A DNA stretch of 64,000 bases from Acidilobus saccharovorans 345-15 (GTDB taxonomy: Archaea; Thermoproteota; Thermoprotei_A; Sulfolobales; Acidilobaceae). Numbering within the stretch: the stretch's first letter is position 1; every line of letters begins with the position of its first letter. Positions 41,419-50,143 of the stretch are shown piece by piece. The stretch covers positions 1-64,000 of the forward strand of contig NC_014374.1 of NCBI RefSeq assembly GCF_000144915.1. The letters run 5' to 3'. The notes below the pieces were generated by a model that worked only from the letters and a program-made list of their open reading frames with translations, made no database searches and was not told the DNA's origin. The position numbers and the translations under genes are program-made.

Positions 41419-42204
41419 ATGCTGAGCGAGGACGGCGCGAGGCTCCTGAGGGACACCATGGACATGCCCTCGATATTCCTCCTCGGCTCCCTTGAGGGCA
41501 CCCAGTGGCTCAGCTCCCTCGAGGAGGTGAGGGAGGTAGACGGCGACGTCGTTGGCCTCCAGAGGTCCAACTACTCGGAGGACTACTTCATAGACGTCGT
41601 GTGCAGGGGGCCCTGCTCCGGCGCCCTAGGGGCCGCGCTTGACTACCTCAGGTCTTACGGCAGGGCCTGGGTATCAACGTCAAACTTCGGCGTGATACAG
41701 GAGCTGGTTAGGGGCGGGGCCAGGGTCGAGGGCCTGACGGCCTTTCACGTCATGGAGGTTGACAGGGCCAGCTTCAGGAGGTTCGAGGGGAGGCCGGACT
41801 TCATCCAGTTCTCGACGCTGGACGAGCACCACATAGAGGACCTCAGGGACCTCCTCTCCAAGTGGGACGAGTCAAGGGCCCAGTGGGCCGACGACATGAT
41901 AATGAGGAGCACCGCCTTTGGGGCGTGGGACGGCGAGAGGCTGGTTGGGGTGGCCGCCACCTACGCCATGGCCGAGGGCTGGTGGTACCTGGGCTCCCTC
42001 TTCGTGGACCCCGAGTACAGGAGCAGGAAGGTTGGCATAAGCCTCTCGAGCGTGGCCACCGAGGAGGCCCTGGCGAGGGTCGAGAGGGTCTACATAACAG
42101 TTGAGGTGGATAACATCACTAGCCTGGCGATCAACTCCCTCCTGAACTACAGGTCCAGGGGGATAAGCTACCTGGCGCTGGTAAGCCTGGCTCAGTCCCC
42201 CTGA
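41419..42204 (+). CDS. GNAT-family acetyltransferase-like protein
   Basis: 261 residues. The C-terminal 130 residues form a GNAT domain: GVAATYAMAEGWWYLGSLFVDPEYRSRKVGISLSSVATEEAL is the acetyl-CoA binding motif (here R-S-R-K-V-G-I in place of the usual R/Q-x-x-G-x-G/A), and VERVYITVEVDNITSLAINSLLNYRSRG is the family end. The N-terminal half is a second, divergent GNAT-like fold. The substrate is unknown. It is divergent from proC and convergent with the GPN gene. Confidence 0.78.
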   Translation: MLSEDGARLLRDTMDMPSIFLLGSLEGTQWLSSLEEVREVDGDVVGLQRSNYSEDYFIDVVCRGPCSGALGAALDYLRSYGRAWVSTSNFGVIQELVRGGARVEGLTAFHVMEVDRASFRRFEGRPDFIQFSTLDEHHIEDLRDLLSKWDESRAQWADDMIMRSTAFGAWDGERLVGVAATYAMAEGWWYLGSLFVDPEYRSRKVGISLSSVATEEALARVERVYITVEVDNITSLAINSLLNYRSRGISYLALVSLAQSP

Positions 42205-42986
42205 TCCTCGTCAACGTCGTATATCCTGTAGTCGTCCCCTCCCTCGAGGACCTCCTGCACCTTGCCGTAGAGCTCCTTCAGGCTCACGTCGTCGTAGGCG
42301 CTGACGGGAAGTATCTCACCTATGTAGCCCGCCTCGTACAGGGCCCTGGCGAGGCTCAGCGACAGGTTGAGCTCGGTGCCGCTCAGCACCTTCGAGTCCC
42401 TGACCGCCGCCTCGAGGTAGCCCTCCTCGTGCAGCATGGGGAGCACGTTGTTCACGACCTCAGGGCTCAGCAGGTCGGCCTTGCTGATCACGTTTACCTG
42501 CGGCCTCCTGAGCCTCACGTTAACGGAGGACGCCAGGGTCAGTATGGACACTATGTCGGCTGGGCTCTCGAAGAACACCGAGTCCATGAGGAACACTGTG
42601 ACCGCCTTGTCGTCCTGTATGAGGGCGTCGAGCACCAGGGGGCCTCCCACCCTGTAGGCGAAGGGCTCTAGCTGGCCCGGGGTGTCCACTATCACGTAGT
42701 CCGGCCTGAACTGCTCGACCTCCTCCCTGACCTTGTCCACGTGGTTTATCAGCGAGTCTATGGCGCTCACCAGGGCCCCGTTCGGCCCTAGGCCCTTCTC
42801 CATGAACTCCTCCGCCGTCACGTAGTCCCTCACGTCGACGTCAGGCTCGTAGGGCGGCTTGTCCTCGGCCGGGTCAAAGTTCACCTTGACCACCGTGGCC
42901 CCGAGTGACTCCATGGCTGAGGCTAACTGCATGGTTAGTGTGCTCTTGCCGGAGCCCGCGGGCCCCACCATCACTATGAACTTCAA
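42192..42986 (-). CDS. GPN-loop GTPase
   Basis: About 264 residues. Walker A is VGPAGSGKST; the GPN loop is GLGPNGALV; Walker B VDTPGQLEPF; base recognition SKAD. Archaeal GPN proteins form closed dimers; eukaryotic relatives assemble RNA polymerase II. The TTG start at 42986 (LKFIVMVGPAG) fits the family; a longer start exists at 43022. It overlaps the GNAT gene by 13 bp tail to tail. Confidence 0.93.
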   Translation of the reverse strand: MKFIVMVGPAGSGKSTLTMQLASAMESLGATVVKVNFDPAEDKPPYEPDVDVRDYVTAEEFMEKGLGPNGALVSAIDSLINHVDKVREEVEQFRPDYVIVDTPGQLEPFAYRVGGPLVLDALIQDDKAVTVFLMDSVFFESPADIVSILTLASSVNVRLRRPQVNVISKADLLSPEVVNNVLPMLHEEGYLEAAVRDSKVLSGTELNLSLSLARALYEAGYIGEILPVSAYDDVSLKELYGKVQEVLEGGDDYRIYDVDEDQGD

Positions 42987-43126
42987 GGCCAAGCACCGGG
43001 CTGGGGAAAGCCTCGCGCACACGCAGACCCGGGACGCGGGTCAGTTCGCGCGGGGCGTCCTCCCGGTCAGGCTAAGCCTTTTTATCCGAGGCTTAATAAC
43101 CTTAACATCGCTTCCAAGGGACCCCA

Positions 43127-43504
43127 ATGGCTGAGCTGGTGGAGTGCAGCGACGACTTCAGGGTAGAGAGGGCCCACCTGGCGGTCTCCGTTGGCTCAGG
43201 AGACGTGGAGGTCCTCTCCACCCCGAGCCTCCTCGCGTTTGTCGAGTCCGTGGCCTCAAGGTGCCTCTCGGGGGCCGTGAGCCCGGGGTACACCACGGTA
43301 GGCACCTACGTGGAGCTGAGGCACAAGGCCCCCGCGCCCCAGGGGGCGACGGTCAAGGTAACGGTGAGGGTTGAGAACTTCGACGGCAAGAGGGCCAGGC
43401 TCAGCTTCAGGGCCGAGTGCTGCGGGAGGCTGGTAGGCGAGGGGGTGCACGAGAGGGTCGTGGTAAACAAGGACGACTTCCTCAGGAGGGCCGGGGTAAG
43501 GTAG
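43127..43504 (+). CDS. Hotdog-fold thioesterase, FlK-like
   Basis: 125 residues. VLSTPSLLAFVESVASRCLSG, then YTTVGTYVELRHKAPAPQGATVKVTVRV and HERVVVNKDDF follow the hotdog pattern of fluoroacetyl-CoA thioesterase-like proteins, which hydrolyse short acyl-CoA. The catalytic set (Thr/Glu/His) of that family is partly visible as E, T and H. Promoter: CTTTTTATCCG at about 43077-43087, 40-50 bp upstream. Confidence 0.82.
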   Translation: MAELVECSDDFRVERAHLAVSVGSGDVEVLSTPSLLAFVESVASRCLSGAVSPGYTTVGTYVELRHKAPAPQGATVKVTVRVENFDGKRARLSFRAECCGRLVGEGVHERVVVNKDDFLRRAGVR

Positions 43505-43546
43505 AAACGCCTAAAAGCCCTCCATCCTCGCCTTCACTGACCTGAA

Positions 43547-44581
43547 ATGATTTACGTGAGGCTCGGCTGGAGCGGCGTGAAGGTCTCCAGGCTGTGCCTG
43601 GGCACGTGGCACCTGCCGCCCTCAAGGCAGGTCGACGAGTTCGGGGTCCTCAAGGTCGACGAGGAGGAGGCCCTGAAGGCCATGAGGAGGGCCTACGACC
43701 TCGGGGTCAACTTCATAGACACCGCCAACAGGTACCACGGCATAATGCAGCCCGTGGACCTGAACCACGTCGGCAACTCAGAGAGGGTCGTGGGCAAGTT
43801 CCTGGCGACCGTTGACAGGGAGTCCATAGTGCTGGCCACCAAGGTGAGGGGGCAGATGGCCGCGTGGCCCAACGGCGAGGGCCTCAGCAGGAAGCACATA
43901 ATGTGGCAGGCGAGGGAGAGCCTGAGGAGGCTCGGCACTGACCACATAGACCTGTACCAGCTCCACTGGCCGGACCCCGACACACCAAAGCTGGAGACGC
44001 TGAGGGCCCTCCAGGACCTGGTGAGGATGGGCCTGGTGAACTACACGGGCATAAGCAATCACCCCGCCCACGACGTTGTCGAGTTCCTGGAGCTGGCGGA
44101 CAGGGTGGGGGTCGACCGCTTCGTAACTATGCAGGAGCTCTACAACATACTCGAGAGGGGCATAGAGAGGGACGGCAGGCTTGAGGTGGCCAAGAGGTAT
44201 GGCCTGGCGGTGATGGTGTACAGCCCACTGGCCCAGGGGGTGCTGACGGGCAAGTACTACGACTTCAAGGAGAACAGGTGGGCCGTGCCGGAGCTGAGCA
44301 GGGCGTCAATAACGGATGAGATACGCAGGAGGTACTTCAGCGACAGGACGGCGGCAGTTCTGAAAGCCATGAAGGAGGTCGCGGACTCGAAGGGCATAAC
44401 CATGGCCCAGCTCGCCCTGGCCTGGGTGATCAAGAGGTCGGAGCAGCTGGGCGTCACGCTCATACCCATAACCAGCGCCACCAAGGCCTCTCACATAGAC
44501 GAGGCGGTCGAGGCCCTCAGCGTGAGCCTGAAGGACGACGACATGAAGGCCATAGACGAGGCCCTCCAGGGCAGGGGCTAG
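43547..44581 (+). CDS. Aldo/keto reductase
   Basis: 344 residues, TIM barrel. The catalytic tetrad is D58 (FIDTANRY), Y63, K99 (LATKVRG) and H140 (LYQLHWPDPD). The NADPH part is VTLIPITSATKASHIDEAV. It reduces aldehydes or ketones; the substrate is unknown. It follows the thioesterase in the same direction after 42 bp and ends 4 bp into the convergent MFS gene. Confidence 0.9.
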   Translation: MIYVRLGWSGVKVSRLCLGTWHLPPSRQVDEFGVLKVDEEEALKAMRRAYDLGVNFIDTANRYHGIMQPVDLNHVGNSERVVGKFLATVDRESIVLATKVRGQMAAWPNGEGLSRKHIMWQARESLRRLGTDHIDLYQLHWPDPDTPKLETLRALQDLVRMGLVNYTGISNHPAHDVVEFLELADRVGVDRFVTMQELYNILERGIERDGRLEVAKRYGLAVMVYSPLAQGVLTGKYYDFKENRWAVPELSRASITDEIRRRYFSDRTAAVLKAMKEVADSKGITMAQLALAWVIKRSEQLGVTLIPITSATKASHIDEAVEALSVSLKDDDMKAIDEALQGRG

Positions 44582-45777
44582 CGCTTCCTCACGGGGACCT
44601 GTATATCTGATATGGCCTCAAGGGGCCTGCGCGCCGTGTCCATGCCCCTGGCGAGCCAGAGGGCCGCACCGGAGAGGCCAACAGCCCACAGGCCCACGTT
44701 GTAGACCAGGTACGAGAACTCGCTGAAGGGCTGCGTGAAGAATATGGAGGCCGTGTAGAGCGCGTAGGCCGCCGCCCTCACCGCGCCAACCCCGGTGGCC
44801 CTGAGCCTCGTGGGGAACAGCTCGGGCTCCAGGACCACCCTGGCCGCCCAGGCCATCTCGCCGAAGACCCCGTTGAGGAAGAGCAGGGACTCAAACGCCA
44901 TCAGCGACGACCTGGCCACCACGTACTGGGGTATGAACAGGGCCATGGTTATGACGCCCCCGAGGTATGCTATGAACGGGAACGTCCTCCTGCTTGTCGA
45001 GTCTATTATAGGCAGGAGGGCGAAGCCTGCGAGGGACTCGCCCAGGTTGTAGGTGAACACTATCAGGCTCGTCAGCCTGGGGAACAGGTAGGGGCCTATA
45101 ACCAGGGCCATGAGGGCGTAGGTGAGCACGACGGTTATGGCCATGGTCAGCAGGAGGTAAACCCTGACCGCGTAGTCGCCCCTCCCCAGCGAGACCCTCT
45201 CCCCTGACCTGTACTTGAGCCACCTGAAGGACTCCGGCGCCATGAACCTGGTGACAACTATCACGGGCACTGCCGATGCCAGCAGGAGGGCGAAGGCGAG
45301 CCTCTGGAGGCCCACTGAAAAGCTCGTGACGAGCGATATGGCTGAAGCCGTGAGGGCGCCCACGTTCGCGGCGTTTGTGACCCCCACAAGTATCTTGCCC
45401 CTGTGGGCCTCCGGCGCCTCCTCGGCTAGGTAGGCCAGCAGGGTGGTCTCGTCGCCGCCCAGCGAGAACTCCGCGAGGGCTATGCCGACTATGAGGTCCA
45501 GGGGGCCGGTGGCGAACAGTATAAACGGTATGGAGGCGGCGAAGAGCACCATGTCAACTATGAAGCCGCTCTTCCTGCCGAAGGCGTCCGTGAACCTGCC
45601 CATTATGAAGCTGCCGGCCAGGAGGGAGGCGGGGGAGGCGACCAGGAGGTACACGTCGTAGCTGCTGGGGACCACGGGCCACTCGGTCAGCAGCGGCGCC
45701 AGCGCGAGCACCACTCCCCAGGCGAACATGGTCACCGTGGCGCTGGCCACTATCACCGGAAGCCTCCTGCCCGACAT
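44578..45777 (-). CDS. MFS transporter, paralogue of the one at 22892
   Basis: 399 residues with about 12 helices. MGRFTDAFGRKSGFI is the MFS loop 2-3 motif; MAPESFRWLKYR after helix 6 is the PESPR-like motif; GDETTLLAYLAEEAPEAHRGK parallels the first transporter. The pair shares layout and length and comes from an old duplication. The substrate is not known; an acidic residue pair in helix 4 (GGDE) hints at proton coupling. Start ATG 45777; the operator at 45789-45807 lies just upstream. Confidence 0.88.
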   Translation of the reverse strand: MSGRRLPVIVASATVTMFAWGVVLALAPLLTEWPVVPSSYDVYLLVASPASLLAGSFIMGRFTDAFGRKSGFIVDMVLFAASIPFILFATGPLDLIVGIALAEFSLGGDETTLLAYLAEEAPEAHRGKILVGVTNAANVGALTASAISLVTSFSVGLQRLAFALLLASAVPVIVVTRFMAPESFRWLKYRSGERVSLGRGDYAVRVYLLLTMAITVVLTYALMALVIGPYLFPRLTSLIVFTYNLGESLAGFALLPIIDSTSRRTFPFIAYLGGVITMALFIPQYVVARSSLMAFESLLFLNGVFGEMAWAARVVLEPELFPTRLRATGVGAVRAAAYALYTASIFFTQPFSEFSYLVYNVGLWAVGLSGAALWLARGMDTARRPLEAISDIQVPVRKR

Positions 45778-45788
45778 GGGAATCCTTG

Positions 45789-45807
45789 TTACTACTGCCA
45801 GTAGTAA
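45789..45807. promoter_or_regulatory. Perfect 19-bp palindrome at the MFS promoter
   Basis: TTACTACTG, one C, CAGTAGTAA is a perfect dyad. It lies between the TATA-like TTTAAATTAC (minus strand, about 45806-45815) and the start of the MFS gene at 45777, so it covers the likely transcription start. A bound repressor would block the transporter gene. Confidence 0.65.
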
Positions 45808-45890
45808 TTTAAACGTATTATTCCATACGGGCCCTCGAGCCGAGGTGAGCTGGGCTGCCGTGGGTCCCAGCGGGCTCCGCCGACAGGCTG

Positions 45891-46130
45891 GTGATATCCC
45901 AGTCGCTCAAGCTCAAGGACGGCGAGACCCTCAGGGTCGAGAGCTTCAAGGGGGACCGCTGGCTTGAGATCACCAGGAAGAGGGGCGACGGTTTCTCAGT
46001 CACGGAGCACGGCTTCAAGAACGCCACCTACGAGGTGGGCGAGGAGGAGCTGAGGCAGCTGCTCAGGAGGCTCATTGACTTCGAGTTCCCCAGGAGCCAC
46101 CAGCTAAGGGTGAGCAAGTCAAAGGGATGA
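45891..46130 (+). CDS. Small conserved-looking protein of unknown function
   Basis: 79 residues from a GTG start. LKLKDGETLRVESFKGDRWLEITRKRGDGFSVTEHGFKNATYEVGEEELRQLLRRLIDFEFPRSHQLRVS shows alternating strands and one helix, like small crenarchaeal beta-rich proteins. No family is recognised. The 3' end overlaps the LutB-like gene by 12 bp tail to tail. Codon use is like that of neighbours, which supports it as a gene. Confidence 0.6.
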   Translation: MISQSLKLKDGETLRVESFKGDRWLEITRKRGDGFSVTEHGFKNATYEVGEEELRQLLRRLIDFEFPRSHQLRVSKSKG

Positions 46131-47321
46131 CGTGAACCTCCTCTTCAGGTCAGCGAGTATGCCGGAGATGGGTATCTCGACGGGGCACGCCACGTCGCAC
46201 CTGCCGCAGCCGAGGCAGAGCATCGCCAGGGCCGCGCCCCTGTCAACTCCCTCGGTTATGGCAGTCCAGTTGACGCCCATGGGCCCACCGTACGTTGAGC
46301 CTCCCCAGTTGTTTGCCACCTGGCCCCACACGGGGCAGACGAACTGGCAGTAGCCGCACCTTATGCACCTGAGCTGCTCCCTGAGCACCACGTCCTTGGC
46401 TGCCGCCCTCCTGCCGTGGTCCACAAGGACAACGTGGACCTCAACGGGGCCGTGGGCGCCGTAGACCCTCCTGTGCCCTATGTCGCCGGTGCTGCTCGGG
46501 CCGGCTATGAGGCTTACGTAGGTGGGCGGGTAGAGGCCGGCGAAGGCCGCCTGCACGAGTATTACCTTGAATGCGTCAAGCATCGTTGGGACCAGCTTCT
46601 CGACCCCCACGAAGGCTATGTGAAGCCTGGGCAGGTTCGTGACCATCCTTATGTTGCCCTCGTTCTCGACAAGCAGCAGGGCCCCCTCCCTGGCGGCCAA
46701 CGCGTTGCCCCCGCTTATGCCCACGTCTGCGCTTACGAACTTGGACCTGAGGAACTCCCTCACCTTGGCCACCATCTGCTGGGGCGCGTCGCTGGGGCTG
46801 ACGTCAAGGCCCAGCCTGTCCCTCAGCAGCTGCGCCACCCTGGCCACAGTCATGTGTATTGCAGGCGCTATGGAGTGCATGGGCTTCCCTCCCTCAAGCT
46901 GCACGAGCAGCTGCCCCAGGTCGGTCTCCCAGACCTCGTTGCCGGCCTCCTCCAGGGCCTCCCTTATGCCGAGCTCCTCGGCAGTCATGGACTTCGACAT
47001 GACTACAACCTTGCCCCTGCCCACCAGGCTGAGGGCCAGCTCCCTGGCCTCCCTGGCGTCGGCGGCGTAGTGGGGGACCGCGTTAACAGACTTAAGCGAC
47101 CTCATGGCCTCGTCTATGAGCTCGTCCATGTGGGCTATGGAGTACTCCTTTATTGCCTTGACCTCCCTGGCCAGCTGGACTATGTCAGGCCTGGACTCCA
47201 GGAACCTCCTCACCCTCTCCTCGGAGCCAGGCACGTAGGTGTGGAGGGCCTCCTGAAGGTCTGGGTCCTCCAGGGCCCTCAGTATGGCCCTGGCGTACCC
47301 CTCGAGGAGCTCGTCACTCAC
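46119..47321 (-). CDS. LutB-like iron-sulfur protein (LUD domain)
   Basis: 400 residues. The N-terminal 300 residues form a LUD domain (LVGRGKVVVMSKSMTAEELGI, VGISGGNALAAREGALLLVENEGNIRMVTNLP). The C-terminus has two 4Fe-4S motifs, CIRCGYCQFVCPVW and CLGCGRCDVACPVEI. Relatives in bacteria (LutB) oxidise L-lactate together with LutA and LutC. Start is GTG, overlapping the lutA-like stop by 8 bp. No separate lutC-like gene follows in the window, so the acceptor is open. Confidence 0.86.
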   Translation of the reverse strand: MSDELLEGYARAILRALEDPDLQEALHTYVPGSEERVRRFLESRPDIVQLAREVKAIKEYSIAHMDELIDEAMRSLKSVNAVPHYAADAREARELALSLVGRGKVVVMSKSMTAEELGIREALEEAGNEVWETDLGQLLVQLEGGKPMHSIAPAIHMTVARVAQLLRDRLGLDVSPSDAPQQMVAKVREFLRSKFVSADVGISGGNALAAREGALLLVENEGNIRMVTNLPRLHIAFVGVEKLVPTMLDAFKVILVQAAFAGLYPPTYVSLIAGPSSTGDIGHRRVYGAHGPVEVHVVLVDHGRRAAAKDVVLREQLRCIRCGYCQFVCPVWGQVANNWGGSTYGGPMGVNWTAITEGVDRGAALAMLCLGCGRCDVACPVEIPISGILADLKRRFTSSL

Positions 47322-48268
47322 CGCCTATCACCTCGGCCAGGTCAAGGAGCCTTATCGGGACCCCTGAGGACCTCGAGGCCCTGCGGAGGTTCACGTAGCA
47401 TATGGGGCACATGGTTATCGCCGTGTCGCCCGCGCCCGCCAGCTCCCTGACCCTGGTCGCCGCCACAGCCTGGGCAAGCGAGGGGAGGAGGGCCTCGAGG
47501 GGGCCGCCGCAGCAGTAGGTCCACCTGCCGGACCTGCTGACCTCCGTCACATTGACGCCCGCCTCCCTCAGGAGCTCCCTGGGCCTGTCTACAATGCCGA
47601 GCTTCCTCGCGTACACGCACGAGTCGTGCACGGTCGCCGCCAGCCCGCGCCTGGCCGTGGGCCTCACGAGCTCCATGTAGTTCACGGCCCTTAGGCCCTC
47701 CCCGAGGACCTCCTGGTAGCCCCTGGTGACGGTGTCCATGGTGTGGGGGTCCACCACTATGAGCTCCTCGTAGCCGGCGGACCTCACTGCCCTCACCACC
47801 CTCTCGGCGTGCCTCCTGAAGGCCTCAGCCATGCCGTAGTCCCTGAGCAGCGCCCCGCTGTACATGTCAGAGAGCTCGGGCACGTAGTCGAACTCCGCGC
47901 CGGAGGCGAGCAGCAGCCTCGCCATCGACCTCAGGACCCTCCTTGACCACTCCACGAGCTCGGGGTCAGGCCTGACGAGCAGTGAGAGGTCGAGCCTCCT
48001 TGAGGCCACCCTTGCGGCCCTCAGGGCCGCCCAGCTGACCCCCTCGGCCCTCTCAAGGCTTCGGAGGAGCTCCACCGTGCCCTCTATGTAGGGCACCAGC
48101 TGGTAGAGGGCCCCGGTGAAGAGCAGCCTCCCGCTCCCCCCTCCTCCCAAGGCCAAGGCCCTCGGACCACCTCGACGCGAACCCCGGGGGCACTGGCATT
48201 GGGTAGCCCGTCCTCTCGTCGAGCTCCGCCATGAGGTTAAGGAGCTCAGCGAACTTCAAGCCTGACAC
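47314..48268 (-). CDS. LutA-like CCG-domain protein, split by a frameshift
   Basis: The main part (RLLFTGALYQLVPYIEGTVELL to the end) has one complete CCG cluster motif: HDSCVYARKLG, YCCGGPLEALLP and CPICYVNL. These proteins bind non-cubane iron-sulfur clusters and pass electrons, as in HdrB, GlpC and LutA. The N-terminus (KFAELLNLMAELDERTGYPMP, then VPPGFASRWSEGL) lies in another frame from GTG 48268. The shift occurs at six G on the minus strand (48136-48141); removing one G joins the parts into about 317 residues. As with the amidohydrolase, error or real change cannot be told apart here. Confidence 0.8.
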
Positions 48269-48336
48269 TGAGCCCCTGAGGCTGGCCCAAGCTAATTAGC
48301 CTGCCTGCGGCGCGTTTACGTAACCCCTTATGGCAT

Positions 48337-49104
48337 TCAGAGGTAGCCCTCCTCGTCCTCTTCGTCCTCCTCGGCCTCGTACTCCGGCGGCCCGCCGCTC
48401 CCCTTCCCAGCGGTCTTAGCCACCCTCCACTTCTTTGTGTCCTCGTCGTATATTATGAGGCCGCTCCTCACCATCTTGTTGAACAGCGCTGCCGCCCTGT
48501 CACCCATGTCGGCCTGCACCTTGTCGCTCACCTGCCTCGGGTCCTTGAGCGAGGTGGACTCCACCTCGGCCACGAACTTCTTCCAGAACTCCGGGTCCAC
48601 CGCTGCCTTGCCGTCGCTCAGGGTGAGCACCACCGCCCCCTCCCTGCCCAGCTTGGCGAAGAACTTGTCAGGGGCCTTGAGCCACGGCAGCTCCTCCTGG
48701 AAGACCACCCCCTGCCTCCTCAGCCTCTCAACCGCCGTGCTGCCACCCTGCCTGCCCCCAGCCTCGGCCTCCCTCCTCTCGGCCTGCGGCTGCGCGGCCT
48801 GCCTCTCCTGCCTCAGCGACTCTATGTCCTCCTCTATCTGGGCCAGCCTCTTGGCCAGGTCGTCCACCTTCTGGGTGAACGGGTTCAGCATGTCCTGTAT
48901 TAGCCTCTCGAGCCTCTTGGCAAGCCCCTCTAAGCTCTCCCCCTGGGCCGGGGGAGAAGGGCCCCCGCCCTTGACTATGGCCTCCAGGTACGACCTCACG
49001 TCCTGGTAGCCGGCGTCCTTGGCCCTCCTCTCAAGGGCCGCCAGCTCCGCGTCAGTCAGCCTCAGCTCTATCACGGTGTACTTGTCAACCTTTGACTGGG
49101 ACAA
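48337..49104 (-). CDS. Ribbon-helix-helix/coiled-coil protein of unknown role
   Basis: 255 residues in three parts. Residues 8-45 (YTVIELRLTDAELAALERRAKDAGYQDVRSYLEAIV) look like a ribbon-helix-helix DNA-binding domain. Residues 55-110 are a coiled coil (LEGLAKRLERLIQDMLNPFTQKVDDLAKRLAQIEEDIESLRQ). After a Q/A/E-rich linker, residues 130-235 look like a winged-helix domain (ALFNKMVRSGLIIYDEDTKKWRV). The tail is very acidic (EYEAEEDEEDEEGYL). This could be a chromatin or partition protein. No family is recognised. Confidence 0.68.
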   Translation of the reverse strand: MSQSKVDKYTVIELRLTDAELAALERRAKDAGYQDVRSYLEAIVKGGGPSPPAQGESLEGLAKRLERLIQDMLNPFTQKVDDLAKRLAQIEEDIESLRQERQAAQPQAERREAEAGGRQGGSTAVERLRRQGVVFQEELPWLKAPDKFFAKLGREGAVVLTLSDGKAAVDPEFWKKFVAEVESTSLKDPRQVSDKVQADMGDRAAALFNKMVRSGLIIYDEDTKKWRVAKTAGKGSGGPPEYEAEEDEEDEEGYL

Positions 49105-49172
49105 GACCGACCCCCGCCTGTTACCTGGTCCTCGTGGCCTAATTAGTGAAGATCAATAAAAGAGGTATGAGG

Positions 49173-50093
49173 CTACCTCAGGGCCTGAAGCGCCACAGAG
49201 AAGAGGCCCGTGAGGTGGAAGGCCCTCCCTATCACGTCGCCGAACAGGAGGCCCGCGGCGGTGGCCCCGAGGAGTATCAGCAGCCCCAGGCCGAGCTCCC
49301 TGGCGAAGCTGGTCCCGTTGACCGTGGCGCTGTAGAAGTGGAACGCCGCCAGGACACCTATGCCTATCATCAGGGACGCCGCCAGGGCCTCGGCGGTGCT
49401 GCTCAGCAGCAGGTAAGGTATGCCCAGCAGCAGGGCCGTCACGAAGTAGGAGAGGCCCGTGGCCGCCGCGCTGAGGCCTGGCCTCGTGGTCCCCTCCTGC
49501 CTGGACTGCAGGAAGGCCGCCGCGGCCATGGATATGGCTGCCGAGAAGCCCACCAGGAGGCCGGCGAGCCCAACTATGAGGGTCCTCGCCGTGGCCCCCA
49601 GGAAGCCAGCGTAGACGCCAACTAGCTCAGTTATCGCATCTGCCATCCCGAGGGCCACGAAGCCCAGGTACTCAACCCTGACGTCCTTGAGCCCCCTGAG
49701 GAACTCCGACTCGTGGCCCTCCTCGTCGGCTATTATCTGCTCAAGCCTTGGCCTGAGCTCCTGGGGCATCCTGGGCATGAACCTCCTGTACTCCCTCGCG
49801 GCGCTGGCCTCCCTCCTCTCCAGGGCCTCCAAGGTGAACACTGGCCCAAAGACCTTGTAAAGCAGCCTGAAAGCCCTGCCCGGCGGCGACGCCTGGCAGT
49901 CCCTGCCTAGGAGGGACCTCCAGAAGAGGTAGTGGCCCCTCTCCTGCTCGGCTGCCTGCCTCAGCTTCTGCGAGAGCTCGCCCTCCTCCTCGTCAGCCAG
50001 GGCCTCGTAGAGCAGGTATGTGCCCAGCTCGTCCCTGCAGTAGGCCTCTATCTTCCTCATGTCCTCCTCAGTTAGGCTTAGCTGGGACTGCAT
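49173..50093 (-). CDS. Ferritin-like domain fused to VIT1/CCC1 iron transporter
   Basis: 306 residues. The first 140 form a ferritin/rubrerythrin-like four-helix bundle with the di-iron ligands E-x6-Y motifs (ELGTYLLYEALADEEEG, AEQERGHYLFW, EEGHESEF). The rest has five membrane helices, with GMADAITELVGVYAGFLGA as the VIT1 family signature. Such fusions export or store iron and manganese in response to oxidative stress. TATA-like CGTTATATC lies before the start at about 50123-50131. Confidence 0.88.
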   Translation of the reverse strand: MQSQLSLTEEDMRKIEAYCRDELGTYLLYEALADEEEGELSQKLRQAAEQERGHYLFWRSLLGRDCQASPPGRAFRLLYKVFGPVFTLEALERREASAAREYRRFMPRMPQELRPRLEQIIADEEGHESEFLRGLKDVRVEYLGFVALGMADAITELVGVYAGFLGATARTLIVGLAGLLVGFSAAISMAAAAFLQSRQEGTTRPGLSAAATGLSYFVTALLLGIPYLLLSSTAEALAASLMIGIGVLAAFHFYSATVNGTSFARELGLGLLILLGATAAGLLFGDVIGRAFHLTGLFSVALQALR

Positions 50094-50143
50094 GGCCCAC
50101 CTGAAATCATGTGGCCCCGTGACCGTTATATCTTTCTACAGAT

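Noticed and set aside
41349-41570. N-terminal extension of ProC
   Set aside because: The extra 74 residues overlap the divergent gene and lack family similarity; a GTG at 41348 with a TATA box fits better.
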